Shown here: positions 27,640-36,933 of the stretch, piece by piece
How the letters are laid out: the number at the start of each line of letters is the position of its first letter
Numbering within the stretch: the first letter of the stretch is position 1
NCBI RefSeq assembly: GCF_006440735.1
Contig: NZ_VFUA01000029.1
Location: 1 to 59,950, forward strand
Origin: Mesorhizobium sp. B2-7-1
GTDB taxonomy: Bacteria; Pseudomonadota; Alphaproteobacteria; Rhizobiales; Rhizobiaceae
Reading direction: 5' to 3'
DNA: 59,950 bases
Notes under the pieces: model-generated
The model's input: only the letters and a program-made list of their open reading frames with translations
Told to the model about the DNA's origin: nothing
Databases searched by the model: none
Made by a program: the position numbers and the translations under genes

Positions 27640-28920
27640 TCAGAGGTACTGCGCGACCTTCTTGCCGACGGTCAGGAAGCGCAGCGGGTCGACCGCCTCG
27701 CCATCGTGGCGCACTTCGTAGTGAAGGTGCGGGCCGGTCGAGCGGCCGCTGCTGCCGGTCTTGCCGATGACATCGCCGGCGGCGAGCTTCTGGCCGACGG
27801 CGACATCGATCTCGCTCAAATGCCCGTAGCGCGTGGCAAAGCCGTTGCCGTGGTCGACCTCGACCATGCGGCCGTAACCGCCGGCCCAGCCGGCCCTGGT
27901 GACGGTGCCGGCGGCCGTGACCTTGGCCGGCATGCCGATCGGCGCCCTGAAATCCATTCCCGTATGCAAGGCGGCGCTGCCCAGGATCGGATCGGTGCGC
28001 ACACCAAACGGGCTGGTCACCGTATGGCCGGGAGCAGGGTTGGCGAGCGGCAGCTTGCGCGCTTCCTTCTTGACCCCGTCGAGCGCGTCGAGCGCCTCGT
28101 CCAGTTCCTTGACCTTGCTGTCGAAAACCATCGAGGGATCGAGCGGAACCAGCGGGCCGCCGACATCGCTCTTGTCGAGCTCGCTGTCGACCGGCAGGCC
28201 TGCTGCTTCCAGCGCCTGGGCGATGGCATCGGCATTCTTGTAGGCGTTGTCGGCAAGCGTGGTGATGCGCGTAAGCTGCTGGTTCTCGATGGCCTTCAGC
28301 GACGCATTGATCGAGACGAACAGCTTGTCGGCGCGATCGGCGGCTGTTTCGCCGTCGAGCGGATCGGACCTTGTCGACCACAACGAGAAGGGCCTTGTGT
28401 CGCCCTCACTCAACGATGCGACGGAGTAGGTCGGCGCCTGCGACAGGCTGCCGGTGACCTCGGCGTGCTCGTCGGGCTTGGGCGTCGCCGCGCCTGCCGC
28501 CGGCGCGTCGCCGACTTCGTTCTCGGCGCGCTCGAGGATCGGCCCTAGCCGTCCATGGCGCTCGCTGAGCTGGGTCTGCCTGGCCAGCAGCTCGCTGACC
28601 TTGGTTTCCATCAGCTGCTGGTCGAGAAGCTGGCGGCTGGTGATGCGGTCCACCTGGGCACGAAGAGCCGAGATGCGGTCCTCATAGGCCTGCTGCATGC
28701 GCGCCTGCCTCGCCGTCGTGGCGCCGATCAGGTCGTCGCGCAGCACGAGGTAGGACGTCGCGAGCAAATAGCCGATAGCGATCGCCGCCAGAGCCGAGCC
28801 GATGAAGGCCGCGAGCCATGGGCGGATGGTGAAATGCCTTATCTCGTTGCCCCGGGCGATGATGACCGTATGCGGTTCCTTACGCTTGCCGAAGATCGCT
28901 GACTGACCGGTTGCGTTCAC
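27640..28920 (-). CDS. M23 family peptidase with membrane anchor and coiled coil
   Basis: The 426-residue protein has one N-terminal transmembrane helix (FIGSALAAIAIGYLLATSYLVL, about 39-60), a long periplasmic coiled coil (about 70-140) and a C-terminal LytM domain. The zinc site is complete: His and Asp in LHTGMDFRAP and the HLH pair in STGPHLHYEVR. Active LytM enzymes cut peptidoglycan cross-links; the coiled coil is like that of divisome-linked members. Convergent with the M20 gene, 36 bp apart. Confidence 0.9.
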   Translation of the reverse strand: MNATGQSAIFGKRKEPHTVIIARGNEIRHFTIRPWLAAFIGSALAAIAIGYLLATSYLVLRDDLIGATTARQARMQQAYEDRISALRAQVDRITSRQLLDQQLMETKVSELLARQTQLSERHGRLGPILERAENEVGDAPAAGAATPKPDEHAEVTGSLSQAPTYSVASLSEGDTRPFSLWSTRSDPLDGETAADRADKLFVSINASLKAIENQQLTRITTLADNAYKNADAIAQALEAAGLPVDSELDKSDVGGPLVPLDPSMVFDSKVKELDEALDALDGVKKEARKLPLANPAPGHTVTSPFGVRTDPILGSAALHTGMDFRAPIGMPAKVTAAGTVTRAGWAGGYGRMVEVDHGNGFATRYGHLSEIDVAVGQKLAAGDVIGKTGSSGRSTGPHLHYEVRHDGEAVDPLRFLTVGKKVAQYL

Positions 28921-29223
28921 GGGACCAAGCTTTCATTTACGACACCACGACAGCTTGATTACACATTATTAGGGTTAACAAAGGCTTGCCGTGTCGATTG
29001 CGCGGCGCCGAATGCACGCAACACGGGCAAGAGGTTGCGCGAAAATCTCCAGGACGCGGACGCCATGCCGCGAAATCGTTGACGATGAACACCAATGTTC
29101 TGCCAGGAGCAGCCTGTAGCTCACAAAGCAAGGCTCGGATTTCTTAACTGTCTTCGATTGCGTTTAGTTGACGCTTTTCGAGTAAAGGCGTGTTGGTATT
29201 TGGGAATCACCGTGACGGTAGGA

Positions 29224-30225
29224 ATGCTGGACGACCTGGTTGGCAAGATCCTCGACAAGATTTCGGGCACCAGTCTGCTGGCGACCGGACTTTTGCTGCT
29301 GACTGCCTTTGTCAGCGCGCTTGTGGCCTATTGGCGCACGGTCGAGGAGAAGAGCTGGAGGGAGTTTTTCGAGTTCGCCATCCCGCACGAGGTCATCACC
29401 CATCCCTCCGCGAAGGCCGACCTCATGTTCTGGGTCACGAAGAAGGCCCTGATGCCTTTCCTGATGCTGCCCGCTGGAATCGTCTTCGTCACGGCGGTGG
29501 GGTACGGGACCAACTGGCTGTTTTCGACACTGTTCCACTTCCAGCCGCCTCTGATCGAGGGGCCGGCAGGGCCGGTGACGGTTCTGATCTTCACCGTCAG
29601 CATGCTCCTCGCCTACGACATTTCCTATTATCTCTATCACGTCGCCCAGCATCGCTATCCGCTGCTTTGGGAACTGCACAAGGTGCATCACTCGGCCGAG
29701 GTGATGGTCGGAATCACCAAGGACCGGGTCCATCCGCTCGACGAGTTGATGAACCGAGCTTGGGACGGCATCATCGTGGGGCTCTGCTTCGGCATCTGGT
29801 CGCTGATTTCGCTGAACCTTGTCGAACTGACCGTTTTTGGCGTCAACGTCTATGTCATGCGTAACATCCTGATGATGGATTTCGTCAGGCACACGCATTT
29901 CAAGATCTCGTTCGGCCCGCTCAACAATTTGATCCTGTGTCCTCACTGGCATCAGTTGCATCACAGCGTCGATCCGCGCCACTACGACAAGAACTTCGGA
30001 CTGCTCTTCTCGTTCTGGGACCGGCTCTTCGGAACATTGTGTGTGCCGAGGCCCGACGAGGACTTCAAGTTCGGGCTGGTCGACCGCGATGTGCGCGACT
30101 ATCAGTCGCTCGCAGGCCTTTACGTCATGCCGCTGAAGCGGATGTGGGGGCATATCGCCAGGCGCATCCGGCCCGGAAAGCCACAGTCACGCACCTCGCG
30201 ATCCTCGGAGGGGACACGGCCATGA
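29224..30225 (+). CDS. fatty acid hydroxylase/sterol desaturase family protein
   Basis: About 333 residues with several transmembrane helices and the di-iron His clusters of the family: YHVAQHRYP, LHKVHHSAE, VRHTHFK and HQLHHSVDPRHYDKN. The family oxidises lipids (hydroxylation or desaturation) in the membrane. The ORF is open back to 29095, but the hydrophobic family region begins at the ATG at 29224, whose upstream GGTAGGA is close; the start is uncertain. The 28921-29223 gap upstream shows nothing else. The stop overlaps the next ATG (ATGA), so translation is coupled. Confidence 0.85.
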   Translation: MLDDLVGKILDKISGTSLLATGLLLLTAFVSALVAYWRTVEEKSWREFFEFAIPHEVITHPSAKADLMFWVTKKALMPFLMLPAGIVFVTAVGYGTNWLFSTLFHFQPPLIEGPAGPVTVLIFTVSMLLAYDISYYLYHVAQHRYPLLWELHKVHHSAEVMVGITKDRVHPLDELMNRAWDGIIVGLCFGIWSLISLNLVELTVFGVNVYVMRNILMMDFVRHTHFKISFGPLNNLILCPHWHQLHHSVDPRHYDKNFGLLFSFWDRLFGTLCVPRPDEDFKFGLVDRDVRDYQSLAGLYVMPLKRMWGHIARRIRPGKPQSRTSRSSEGTRP

Positions 30226-31358
30226 ACGCTCCCGTTGTGCTCGCAGTTCCGCGGACACGCACCTTCGAAGTCGTGACATCGGCGGTGCGCCTGGCCGAGA
30301 TCGCACCGGCCTGGAGCGCGCTCTGGCAGCGGGCTGGCGGGCTTGTCTTCCAGCACCCGGACTGGATCGCGGCCTGGTGGCGCACCACCCCGCAGCAGGA
30401 GCGGCGCGCGCTCAGGATCGGGCTTGCCTGGAACGGCGACCGGCTCGAAGGCGTGATAGCGCTCGCGACCTTCAGGCGTTCCGGCATCCGCATACTCGAA
30501 TGGGCGGCGAAGGATCACAGTGACTATGGCGACGCGCTGGTTGCACCTGACAGCGACCCGCGGGCGATCTCCCGCCTCTGGCAGTATGTTTTCGACCAGG
30601 GTGGCTTCGACCTGATCTATCTCAACCGTCTGCTACCGGATGCCGGTGTTCATGCCCTGCTGGAGCCGGCTCATGGCAAGGCGCTCCGGCCCAACCACCG
30701 TACTGAAATCAGCTATCGTGTCGCTGGCTCCTGGCAGCGTGGGGCGGAATGGTTCGAGACGTTGTCCAAGAAGGGCCGGCAGAACTATCGCCGTGGCCGC
30801 AAGCTCATGGAAGAAAGCGGTGCATTGCGTTTCCGGCTGCTGGATGCGGAGGAGCCGCGCGAGCCGGTGCTCGAGCGCGTCGCGACGTTGAAGCGCCTCT
30901 GGCTCGCTCGCCATGGTCGTGCCTCGGATCTGTTCGACAAGGGCTCGCCGGTTCTCGCCGCGCTTATTTCGGTGCTGGCCGACCTCGGGCTGTTGCGCAT
31001 CTTCGTGCTGGAGCTTGACGACACGATCGTCGCTGTCTCGATCAATTTCGAGCAGCAAGGCACGATGATGGCTTTCGTCACCACCTATGATCCCGAATAC
31101 GAGCGCGCCTCGCCGGGTATGGTGCTGATGATGGACTATATCCAATGGTCGTTCGACCGTGGCCTTGCCACGATTGATTTTCTCTGCGGCGGCGAGGATT
31201 TCAAGCGGCGCTTCGCCACGCAATCAGTCACGCTGTCGTCCATGATGGGTGCGCGCGGCTTGCGTGGCAATCTTGCCGCGCTGGCCGATCAAGTGAGCCA
31301 TGTTTCGAAATCCTGGAGGACGCGGCGGCAGCCGAAGGCCGAGGCACCTGACGAGTAA
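30222..31358 (+). CDS. GNAT-fold acetyltransferase, CelD/BcsL (Acetyltransf_6) type
   Basis: The 378-residue protein has the N-terminal segment AEIAPAWSALWQRAGGLVFQHPDWIAAWW and the C-terminal GNAT-like core LELDDTIVAVSINFEQQGTMMAFVTTYDPEYERASPGMVLMMDYIQWSFDRG of the FemAB-like CelD group, which acylate polysaccharides or lipids. GGAGGGG lies before the ATG at 30222. The four-base overlap with the hydroxylase gene strongly suggests a shared pathway, perhaps lipid A, ornithine lipid or exopolysaccharide decoration. Confidence 0.85.
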   Translation: MNAPVVLAVPRTRTFEVVTSAVRLAEIAPAWSALWQRAGGLVFQHPDWIAAWWRTTPQQERRALRIGLAWNGDRLEGVIALATFRRSGIRILEWAAKDHSDYGDALVAPDSDPRAISRLWQYVFDQGGFDLIYLNRLLPDAGVHALLEPAHGKALRPNHRTEISYRVAGSWQRGAEWFETLSKKGRQNYRRGRKLMEESGALRFRLLDAEEPREPVLERVATLKRLWLARHGRASDLFDKGSPVLAALISVLADLGLLRIFVLELDDTIVAVSINFEQQGTMMAFVTTYDPEYERASPGMVLMMDYIQWSFDRGLATIDFLCGGEDFKRRFATQSVTLSSMMGARGLRGNLAALADQVSHVSKSWRTRRQPKAEAPDE

Positions 31359-31399
31359 CGACCATAATTGTCGATTGCTTTGGTGGGCTTTGGCGACGC

Positions 31400-31867
31400 T
31401 CAGAGTGCGCGCACGGCCTCGAGTACCGCTTCGGCATGGCCCTTGACGCGAACCTGGCGCCAGATGCGGACGATGCGGCCGTCCTTGCCGATCAGGAAGG
31501 TGGCGCGCTCGACACCCATGTATTTGCGCCCGTACATCGTCTTCTCGACCCACAAATGATAGGCCTCGATCACCTTGCGCTCCTCATCGGCAACGAGGTC
31601 GACCGTCAGATCATACTTCGCCTTGAATTTGTCGTGTTTCTTGACGCTATCGGGCGATAGCCCGATGACCGCGGCACCGGCCTTCTCGAACTCCGGCTTC
31701 AACTGCGAGAAGCCGATCGCCTCGTTGGTGCAACCTGTGGTGTCGTCCTGCGGATAGAAGTAGAGTACAACGGGCTTGCCCCGGAACGCAGCGAGACTGA
31801 GGGAGTCCCCGCCGTCACGCGGAAGATCGAATTGGGGTGCTGCGTCGCCCACTTCGAGATCAGCCAT
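31400..31867 (-). CDS. bcp: peroxiredoxin, BCP/PrxQ type
   Basis: The 155-residue thiol peroxidase reduces H2O2 and organic hydroperoxides. The peroxidatic Cys lies in YFYPQDDTTGCTNEAIGF; the nearby second Cys of E. coli Bcp is absent, so it is a one-Cys-like or PrxQ-beta form needing an external reductant. The catalytic Thr (TTGC) is present, and the Arg position falls in FLIGKDGRIVRIWRQV. Starts divergently from the large AsmA-like gene with only 47 bp between the two start codons. Confidence 0.92.
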   Translation of the reverse strand: MADLEVGDAAPQFDLPRDGGDSLSLAAFRGKPVVLYFYPQDDTTGCTNEAIGFSQLKPEFEKAGAAVIGLSPDSVKKHDKFKAKYDLTVDLVADEERKVIEAYHLWVEKTMYGRKYMGVERATFLIGKDGRIVRIWRQVRVKGHAEAVLEAVRAL

Positions 31868-31914
31868 ATCGATGTCCTTGTTTGCGGTTACGCGCGGGAA
31901 ATCATCGATATAAC

Positions 31915-34900
31915 GTGAAGCGGGGATTCGTCCACGACGAGTTCGTCACAACGGAATATTGCTTGGATCAGGAAGAACCGCAGCACGAGAAGATCAGGTT
32001 CAGGCGTGACGAGATCACCGACCTGGCAGCACTTCCGTCCGCGTGCAGCGTGCCGCCGCTTGGCCGCGCGGCGGTGCGTCGGCGCTTCCATATTCTCGGT
32101 CGCGTGTTTGCCGGGCTTTGCGCGTTCGTGCTTCTGGCGGCGGCGGGCGTCTACGTCCTCGGCGCCTCGGGCATCGGCACGGAACGACTTCGGGCCGAGG
32201 CCGAGACAGCCATCGAGAAGCTGGCCGGCGTCGATGTCAACGTCACTGTCGGCGCGGCGCGACTGACGCTCGACGGGTCGAGCTTCGTCGCCCTGCAGGT
32301 GAGCGATGTCGGCCTGAAGACGGCCGACGGCAAACCGATGGCCGATATCGGGCGCGTGCGTTTCGGCATGCGCCTGCTGCCGCTGCTTTCCGGCGATGTC
32401 CGGCTGACCAGCGCCAGATTTTCCAACGCCCACATCGTGGTGGCCGCCATGCCCTCCGGCGGCGGCGACTGGACGGCGGCGCTGCGCAACGAGGACGGCC
32501 TTGTCGACCCGGAGAAAGTGTCGGCGGCGGTGTTTTCAGGCGTCAACGACGCGCTGGATGCCGTGCGCGAGGACTCGATGCGCCAGATCGATCTGCGCAA
32601 TGTCGAGTTCGAACTGCCGGACACCGGGCTGGTCAAGCGCGTGACCGTCGCCTCGGCGACAGTCGCGCAGACCGGTACGGGAAGCATCCAGCTTTCTTAC
32701 GATGCCGATGTCGACGGCAGGCACGCGACTTTGACCGCCTCGGCGACGCGCGATGCGACGGCAAGGCGCATTTCGTCGCTGGATGCCAACCTCGAGATAG
32801 CCGGCCCCTCCGGCGAGGACAGTTCGACCGGGACCGCTCCGGCGGCCGATGGCGCCAAACTGGGTTCGATCGCGTTGAAGCTTTCGGGCTCGGAAGCGTC
32901 GGGCGACAACCCGTCGCGCCTGGCGGCTTCGCTGTCGCTCGCCGGTTCGGTGCTCGACCTGGACGAACGCGGGCTGCTGCCGACCGATGTCGATGCCGAT
33001 GCCACGCTGGTGGCCGGGTCGAACAAGATCTCGATCGACCGGCTGCTGATCAGGAGCGGGCGCTCCAGCTTCGACTTTGCCGGATCGATCGGGCCGAAGC
33101 CGGCAACAGCGGGAGAGGAGCCGGCCTACCGCTATGACCTCACCAGCGACGGCTCGACGCTGGCGCCTTCGGAATCGCCGGAACCGGCGCTTCAGTTCCT
33201 GGCCCGTGTCGCCGGGGTCTACCAGCCGAAGAGCCGCAAGCTCGTCGCCGAGCAGATCGGCGTGCGCTCCGGCGGACCGGGCGAGGTGCTGGGCGCCGCC
33301 ACGGTCGCCTTCATCGACAACGGCCCGCCGGGAGTATCGCTGTCGCTCAACGTTCACGACATGCCGGTCTCGCATGTCAAGCAATTGTGGCCGTGGTTCT
33401 CGGCCCGCAACGCGCGGCTTTGGGTGCTGGGAAATCTATTCGGCGGCACGGTGACCGACGCCAACCTGCAGTTCCAGATCGTTCCGGGGCGTCTGGGCAA
33501 CGGCGTGCCGCTTAACGGCGACGAAGTGTTCGGCCGTTTCCAGATCGAAGGATCGCGTTTCGATACCGCCGGGCGCATCCCGCCGATCCGCGACGCCGTC
33601 GGCGCCGTTGCGTTCCACGGCAACGATGTCGACATCGCGCTCTCCTCGGGCAGCGTCTATATGCCGAGCGGCCGCACCGTGGCGGCAAGCGGCGGCACGC
33701 TGACGATCAAGAACGCGAACCTGCCGATTGTGGTCGGTGGGCTCGACATCGACGTTGCGGGCGAGGCGCCGGCGATCGCCGAGCTGGCTTCCTACGAGCC
33801 GATCAATGCCATGCGCCATGTCGGACTGGCACCCGAGGACCTCTCCGGCGCCGTCACGGGTCACGTCAGGGCGGACATTCCGCTGACCAGGGGCATGGAT
33901 ACCTCGAAGCTCGATTGGCTGGTTTCGCTCGACTATCAGGATCTGTCCTTGGCCAAGCCTTTCGAGGACCAGACGGTGACCGACGCCAATGGCTCGATCA
34001 CCGTCGGGCCGAAGCAGGCGGTGATTTCCGCCGAAGCCAAGCTCAACGGCATTCCGGCCGAGCTCGACCTGGTCGAGCCGCTTGAAGATGACGGGCCGGC
34101 GCGCAGCCGCAAGGTCGCGCTGATCCTCGACGACAAGACGCGCAATGCCAGCATGCCCGGCCTGTCGGACCTGCTCTCGGGCACGATCAAGGTGGCGATC
34201 GACAAGAGCGGCGAGGGCGCCCAGCAGGTTTCGGCGGACCTGACCAATGCCAGGCTCGACATTCCCTGGGCGGGCTGGAGCAAGGGTGCCGGCATTCCCG
34301 CCAAGGTTGCTTTCAACATGGCGAAGTCCGGCAGCACCACCACGCTGTCGGACTTCGATCTCGACGGAAAAAGCTTTTCGATCGACGGCAATGTGACGCT
34401 GGTCAACGGCGCGTTGTCCGCGGCCCGCTTCAGCAAAGTCGCGTTGAACAGAGGTGACGACGTCGCCGTTTCGGTGAAGCGCGCCGGCAAGAGCTACGCC
34501 GTCGATGTCAGCGGCGCGTCGCTCGACGCCCGCTCGCTGATCAAGCAGTTCACCTCGGACGTCGATACCGCCACGAAGGGCGCCGGCAGCGACGCGATCT
34601 CGGTGAGCGCCGATGTGGCAGCGCTGACCGGTTTCCACGACGAGGTGCTTTCCAACCTCAAGCTCGAGTACAGCGCCGCCGGGTCGCGCGTGAACGGGCT
34701 CAACGTCACCGCCGCGGCCAGCTCGGGCGCCGCAATCGCGATCAGCAACACGACCAGCGAAGGCGGCCGCGTGCTCAGGGTGAAATCAGCCGATGCCGGC
34801 GCGATCCTGCGTTTCCTCAACGTCTACGAGCATATGGAAGGCGGCGCGATTACGCTGTCGCTGTCCGGCGCCGCCGACGGGCCGATGAAGGGGCAGGTGG

Positions 34901-35388
34901 ACGCCAGTAATTTCTATATCGTCAACGAGCCCAAGCTGGCCTCGATCGTATCGACCACGCCGGTCGGCGATACACGCAGCCTGAACGAGGCCGTCAAGGG
35001 CAATATCGACACGTCCAGGGTGCAGTTCGAGCGCGGTTTCGCCGAGATCGACAAGGGTTCCGGCTATCTGAAACTGGCGAACGGGTTGCTGCGCGGCCCG
35101 CGCATCGGCACGACCTTCCAGGGCACGCTCTACGACCCGAACAACAACATGGACATGACCGGCACCTTCATGCCGGTCTACGGGCTGAACCGCATCTTCG
35201 GCGAACTGCCGCTGTTCGGGCCGCTATTGGGCAACGGGCGCGACCGCGGCCTGATTGGCGTCACCTACCGGCTGCGCGGCAACGCCAACAAGCCGACGCT
35301 CAACATCAACCCGCTATCGGTTGTGGCGCCCGGCATATTCCGCTCGATCTTCGAGTACAGGCAGCAACCGTCCCAAAATGCGCGATAA
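31915..35388 (+). CDS. large AsmA/DUF3971-domain envelope protein
   Basis: About 1157 residues with one N-terminal transmembrane anchor (FHILGRVFAGLCAFVLLAAAGVYVLGA) and a long periplasmic body of repeating beta strands. The C-terminal AsmA_2-like part includes GSGYLKLANGLLRGPRIGTTFQGTLYDPNNNMDMTGTFMPVYGLNRIFGELPL. This is the YhdP/TamB-like class thought to carry phospholipid between membranes. The start is uncertain: GTG 31915 is proposed; the reading frame opens 26 codons earlier inside the bcp gene. Convergent with tyrS. Confidence 0.8.
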   Translation: MKRGFVHDEFVTTEYCLDQEEPQHEKIRFRRDEITDLAALPSACSVPPLGRAAVRRRFHILGRVFAGLCAFVLLAAAGVYVLGASGIGTERLRAEAETAIEKLAGVDVNVTVGAARLTLDGSSFVALQVSDVGLKTADGKPMADIGRVRFGMRLLPLLSGDVRLTSARFSNAHIVVAAMPSGGGDWTAALRNEDGLVDPEKVSAAVFSGVNDALDAVREDSMRQIDLRNVEFELPDTGLVKRVTVASATVAQTGTGSIQLSYDADVDGRHATLTASATRDATARRISSLDANLEIAGPSGEDSSTGTAPAADGAKLGSIALKLSGSEASGDNPSRLAASLSLAGSVLDLDERGLLPTDVDADATLVAGSNKISIDRLLIRSGRSSFDFAGSIGPKPATAGEEPAYRYDLTSDGSTLAPSESPEPALQFLARVAGVYQPKSRKLVAEQIGVRSGGPGEVLGAATVAFIDNGPPGVSLSLNVHDMPVSHVKQLWPWFSARNARLWVLGNLFGGTVTDANLQFQIVPGRLGNGVPLNGDEVFGRFQIEGSRFDTAGRIPPIRDAVGAVAFHGNDVDIALSSGSVYMPSGRTVAASGGTLTIKNANLPIVVGGLDIDVAGEAPAIAELASYEPINAMRHVGLAPEDLSGAVTGHVRADIPLTRGMDTSKLDWLVSLDYQDLSLAKPFEDQTVTDANGSITVGPKQAVISAEAKLNGIPAELDLVEPLEDDGPARSRKVALILDDKTRNASMPGLSDLLSGTIKVAIDKSGEGAQQVSADLTNARLDIPWAGWSKGAGIPAKVAFNMAKSGSTTTLSDFDLDGKSFSIDGNVTLVNGALSAARFSKVALNRGDDVAVSVKRAGKSYAVDVSGASLDARSLIKQFTSDVDTATKGAGSDAISVSADVAALTGFHDEVLSNLKLEYSAAGSRVNGLNVTAAASSGAAIAISNTTSEGGRVLRVKSADAGAILRFLNVYEHMEGGAITLSLSGAADGPMKGQVDASNFYIVNEPKLASIVSTTPVGDTRSLNEAVKGNIDTSRVQFERGFAEIDKGSGYLKLANGLLRGPRIGTTFQGTLYDPNNNMDMTGTFMPVYGLNRIFGELPLFGPLLGNGRDRGLIGVTYRLRGNANKPTLNINPLSVVAPGIFRSIFEYRQQPSQNAR

Positions 35389-35389
35389 G

Positions 35390-35414
35390 GTGCGGCCGGT
35401 CAGGCCGGCCGCAC
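35390..35414. terminator. perfect GC hairpin between convergent genes
   Basis: GTGCGGCCGG (35390-35399) and its exact complement CCGGCCGCAC (35405-35414) enclose TCAGG. It lies 2 bp beyond the AsmA-like stop and contains the last codons of tyrS. There is no T tract on either strand, so a classic intrinsic terminator is doubtful, but it can block readthrough from both sides. Confidence 0.5.
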
Positions 35415-36653
35415 CAGCACGTGCTTCTTCTTGCCGAGCGAGAGCTTCACGACGCCTTCCGGGCCGAGGTCCTGAACCGTGACGACGCGCCGGTCGTCGG
35501 TCAGCGGCTGGTCGTTGATGCGCACCGCGCCGCCTTGGATGTGCCGGCGAGCCTCGCCGTTCGAGCCGGCCAGCCCGGCGGTGACAAACAGCGCCAGGAT
35601 GCCGATCCCCGCCTCAAGTTCCGACTTGGTTACCTCGATGCTGGGCAGCGTGTCGGCGAGCGCGCCTTCCTCGAAGGTCTTGCGCGCGGTTTCGCTTGCA
35701 GTCTCGGCCGCGTCGCGACCGTGCAGCATGGCCGTGATCTCGGTGGCGAGGATCTTCTTGGCCTCATTGATCTCCGAGCCGCCGAGCTTTTCCAGGCGCG
35801 CGACTTCGTCCAAGGGTAGGGTCGTGTAGAGCTTCAGGAAGCGACCGACATCGGCGTCCTCGGTGTTGCGCCAATACTGCCAGAACTCGTAGGGCGAGAG
35901 CATATCGCCATCGAGCCAGACCGCGCCTGACGCCGACTTCCCCATCTTGGCGCCGGACGAGGTCGTGAGCAGCGGCGTGGTCATGGCGAAGAGCTGCACG
36001 CCTTCCATGCGGTGGCCGAGGTCGATGCCGTTGACGATATTGCCCCACTGGTCCGAACCGCCCATCTGCAGCCGGCAGCCGACACGCTTGTAGAGCTCGA
36101 CGAAGTCGTAGGCCTGCAGGATCATGTAGTTGAATTCGAGGAAGGACAGCGACTGCTCGCGGTCGAGCCTCAGCTTCACGCTATCGAAGGCGAGCATGCG
36201 GTTGACGGAGAAATGCCGGCCGACATCGCGCAGGAAGTTGACGTAGTTGATCTGCATCAGCCAGTCGGCGTTGTTGACCATGACCGCATCGCCGGGGCCG
36301 CTGCCGAATTTCAGGTAAGGCGCGAAATTGCGGCGGATGCCCACGAGATTGTCGTCGATGTCCTGCGGGGTCAAAAGCTTGCGCGCCTCGTCCTTGAAGG
36401 ACGGATCGCCGATCATCGAGGTGCCGCCGCCCATCAGCGCGATCGGCCGATGGCCGGTCTGCTGCAGCCAGTGCAGCATCATGATCTGGATCAGCGATCC
36501 GGCATGCAGGCTCTTCGCGGTGGCATCGAAGCCGATATAGGCGCTCACCGTTTCCTTGGCGAAAAGCTGGTCGAGGGCGGATTCATCCGAAATCTGGTGG
36601 ATGAAGCCGCGCTCGCTCATGATGCGCAGGAAATCGGATTTGAAGGCGGACAT
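35400..36653 (-). CDS. tyrS: tyrosyl-tRNA synthetase
   Basis: The 417-residue class I synthetase charges tRNA-Tyr. HIGH-like motif [15 protein letters not shown] follows the Tyr-binding [12 protein letters not shown]; the tyrosine pocket has YDFVELY and [11 protein letters not shown]; the KMSKS loop is KMGKSASGA. The C-terminal S4 RNA-binding domain is [24 protein letters not shown]. GGAAG lies six bases before the ATG at 36653; the ORF extends upstream through repeats only. Confidence 0.97.
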   Translation of the reverse strand: MSAFKSDFLRIMSERGFIHQISDESALDQLFAKETVSAYIGFDATAKSLHAGSLIQIMMLHWLQQTGHRPIALMGGGTSMIGDPSFKDEARKLLTPQDIDDNLVGIRRNFAPYLKFGSGPGDAVMVNNADWLMQINYVNFLRDVGRHFSVNRMLAFDSVKLRLDREQSLSFLEFNYMILQAYDFVELYKRVGCRLQMGGSDQWGNIVNGIDLGHRMEGVQLFAMTTPLLTTSSGAKMGKSASGAVWLDGDMLSPYEFWQYWRNTEDADVGRFLKLYTTLPLDEVARLEKLGGSEINEAKKILATEITAMLHGRDAAETASETARKTFEEGALADTLPSIEVTKSELEAGIGILALFVTAGLAGSNGEARRHIQGGAVRINDQPLTDDRRVVTVQDLGPEGVVKLSLGKKKHVLVRPA

Positions 36654-36719
36654 TTTTTCTTCCTGGAGATCGCCGGGCACTTGGCCATGCTTTACGTGAA
36701 GGCGCGCGTTTAGCATCCA

Positions 36720-36812
36720 AGCGCGATCAGCAAAAGTGGTTTCCGGTTTTGCGTCCGATCGCGCTTCAACCAACAAACACGCGATCAGCAAAAGTGGTTT
36801 GCGGTTTTGCGC
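36720..36812. repeat. tandem pair of intergenic palindromic repeats, type A
   Basis: Two near-identical copies, GATCAGCAAAAGTGGTTTCC at 36725 and GATCAGCAAAAGTGGTTTGC at 36783, each followed by a GGTTTTGCG arm. The copies are about 60 bp apart between the divergent tyrS and glycosyltransferase genes. The rest of the 36654-36933 gap has no gene. Confidence 0.75.
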
Positions 36813-36933
36813 CTGGTTGCGTGGGGCAGCCGTCCTTGCTTCACCTTCCTCGCTGGCGTAATGAAGCGCCGCGCAAAGACAGGCGCGCCGCGACGGGGCT
36901 ATCCCGCAGTTTCAGATCGGAAAAGCTCCCGCG

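Noticed and set aside
35390..35414. Classic intrinsic terminator for tyrS and the AsmA-like gene
   Set aside because: The stem is perfect but there is no T tract on either side; kept only as a hairpin with moderate confidence.
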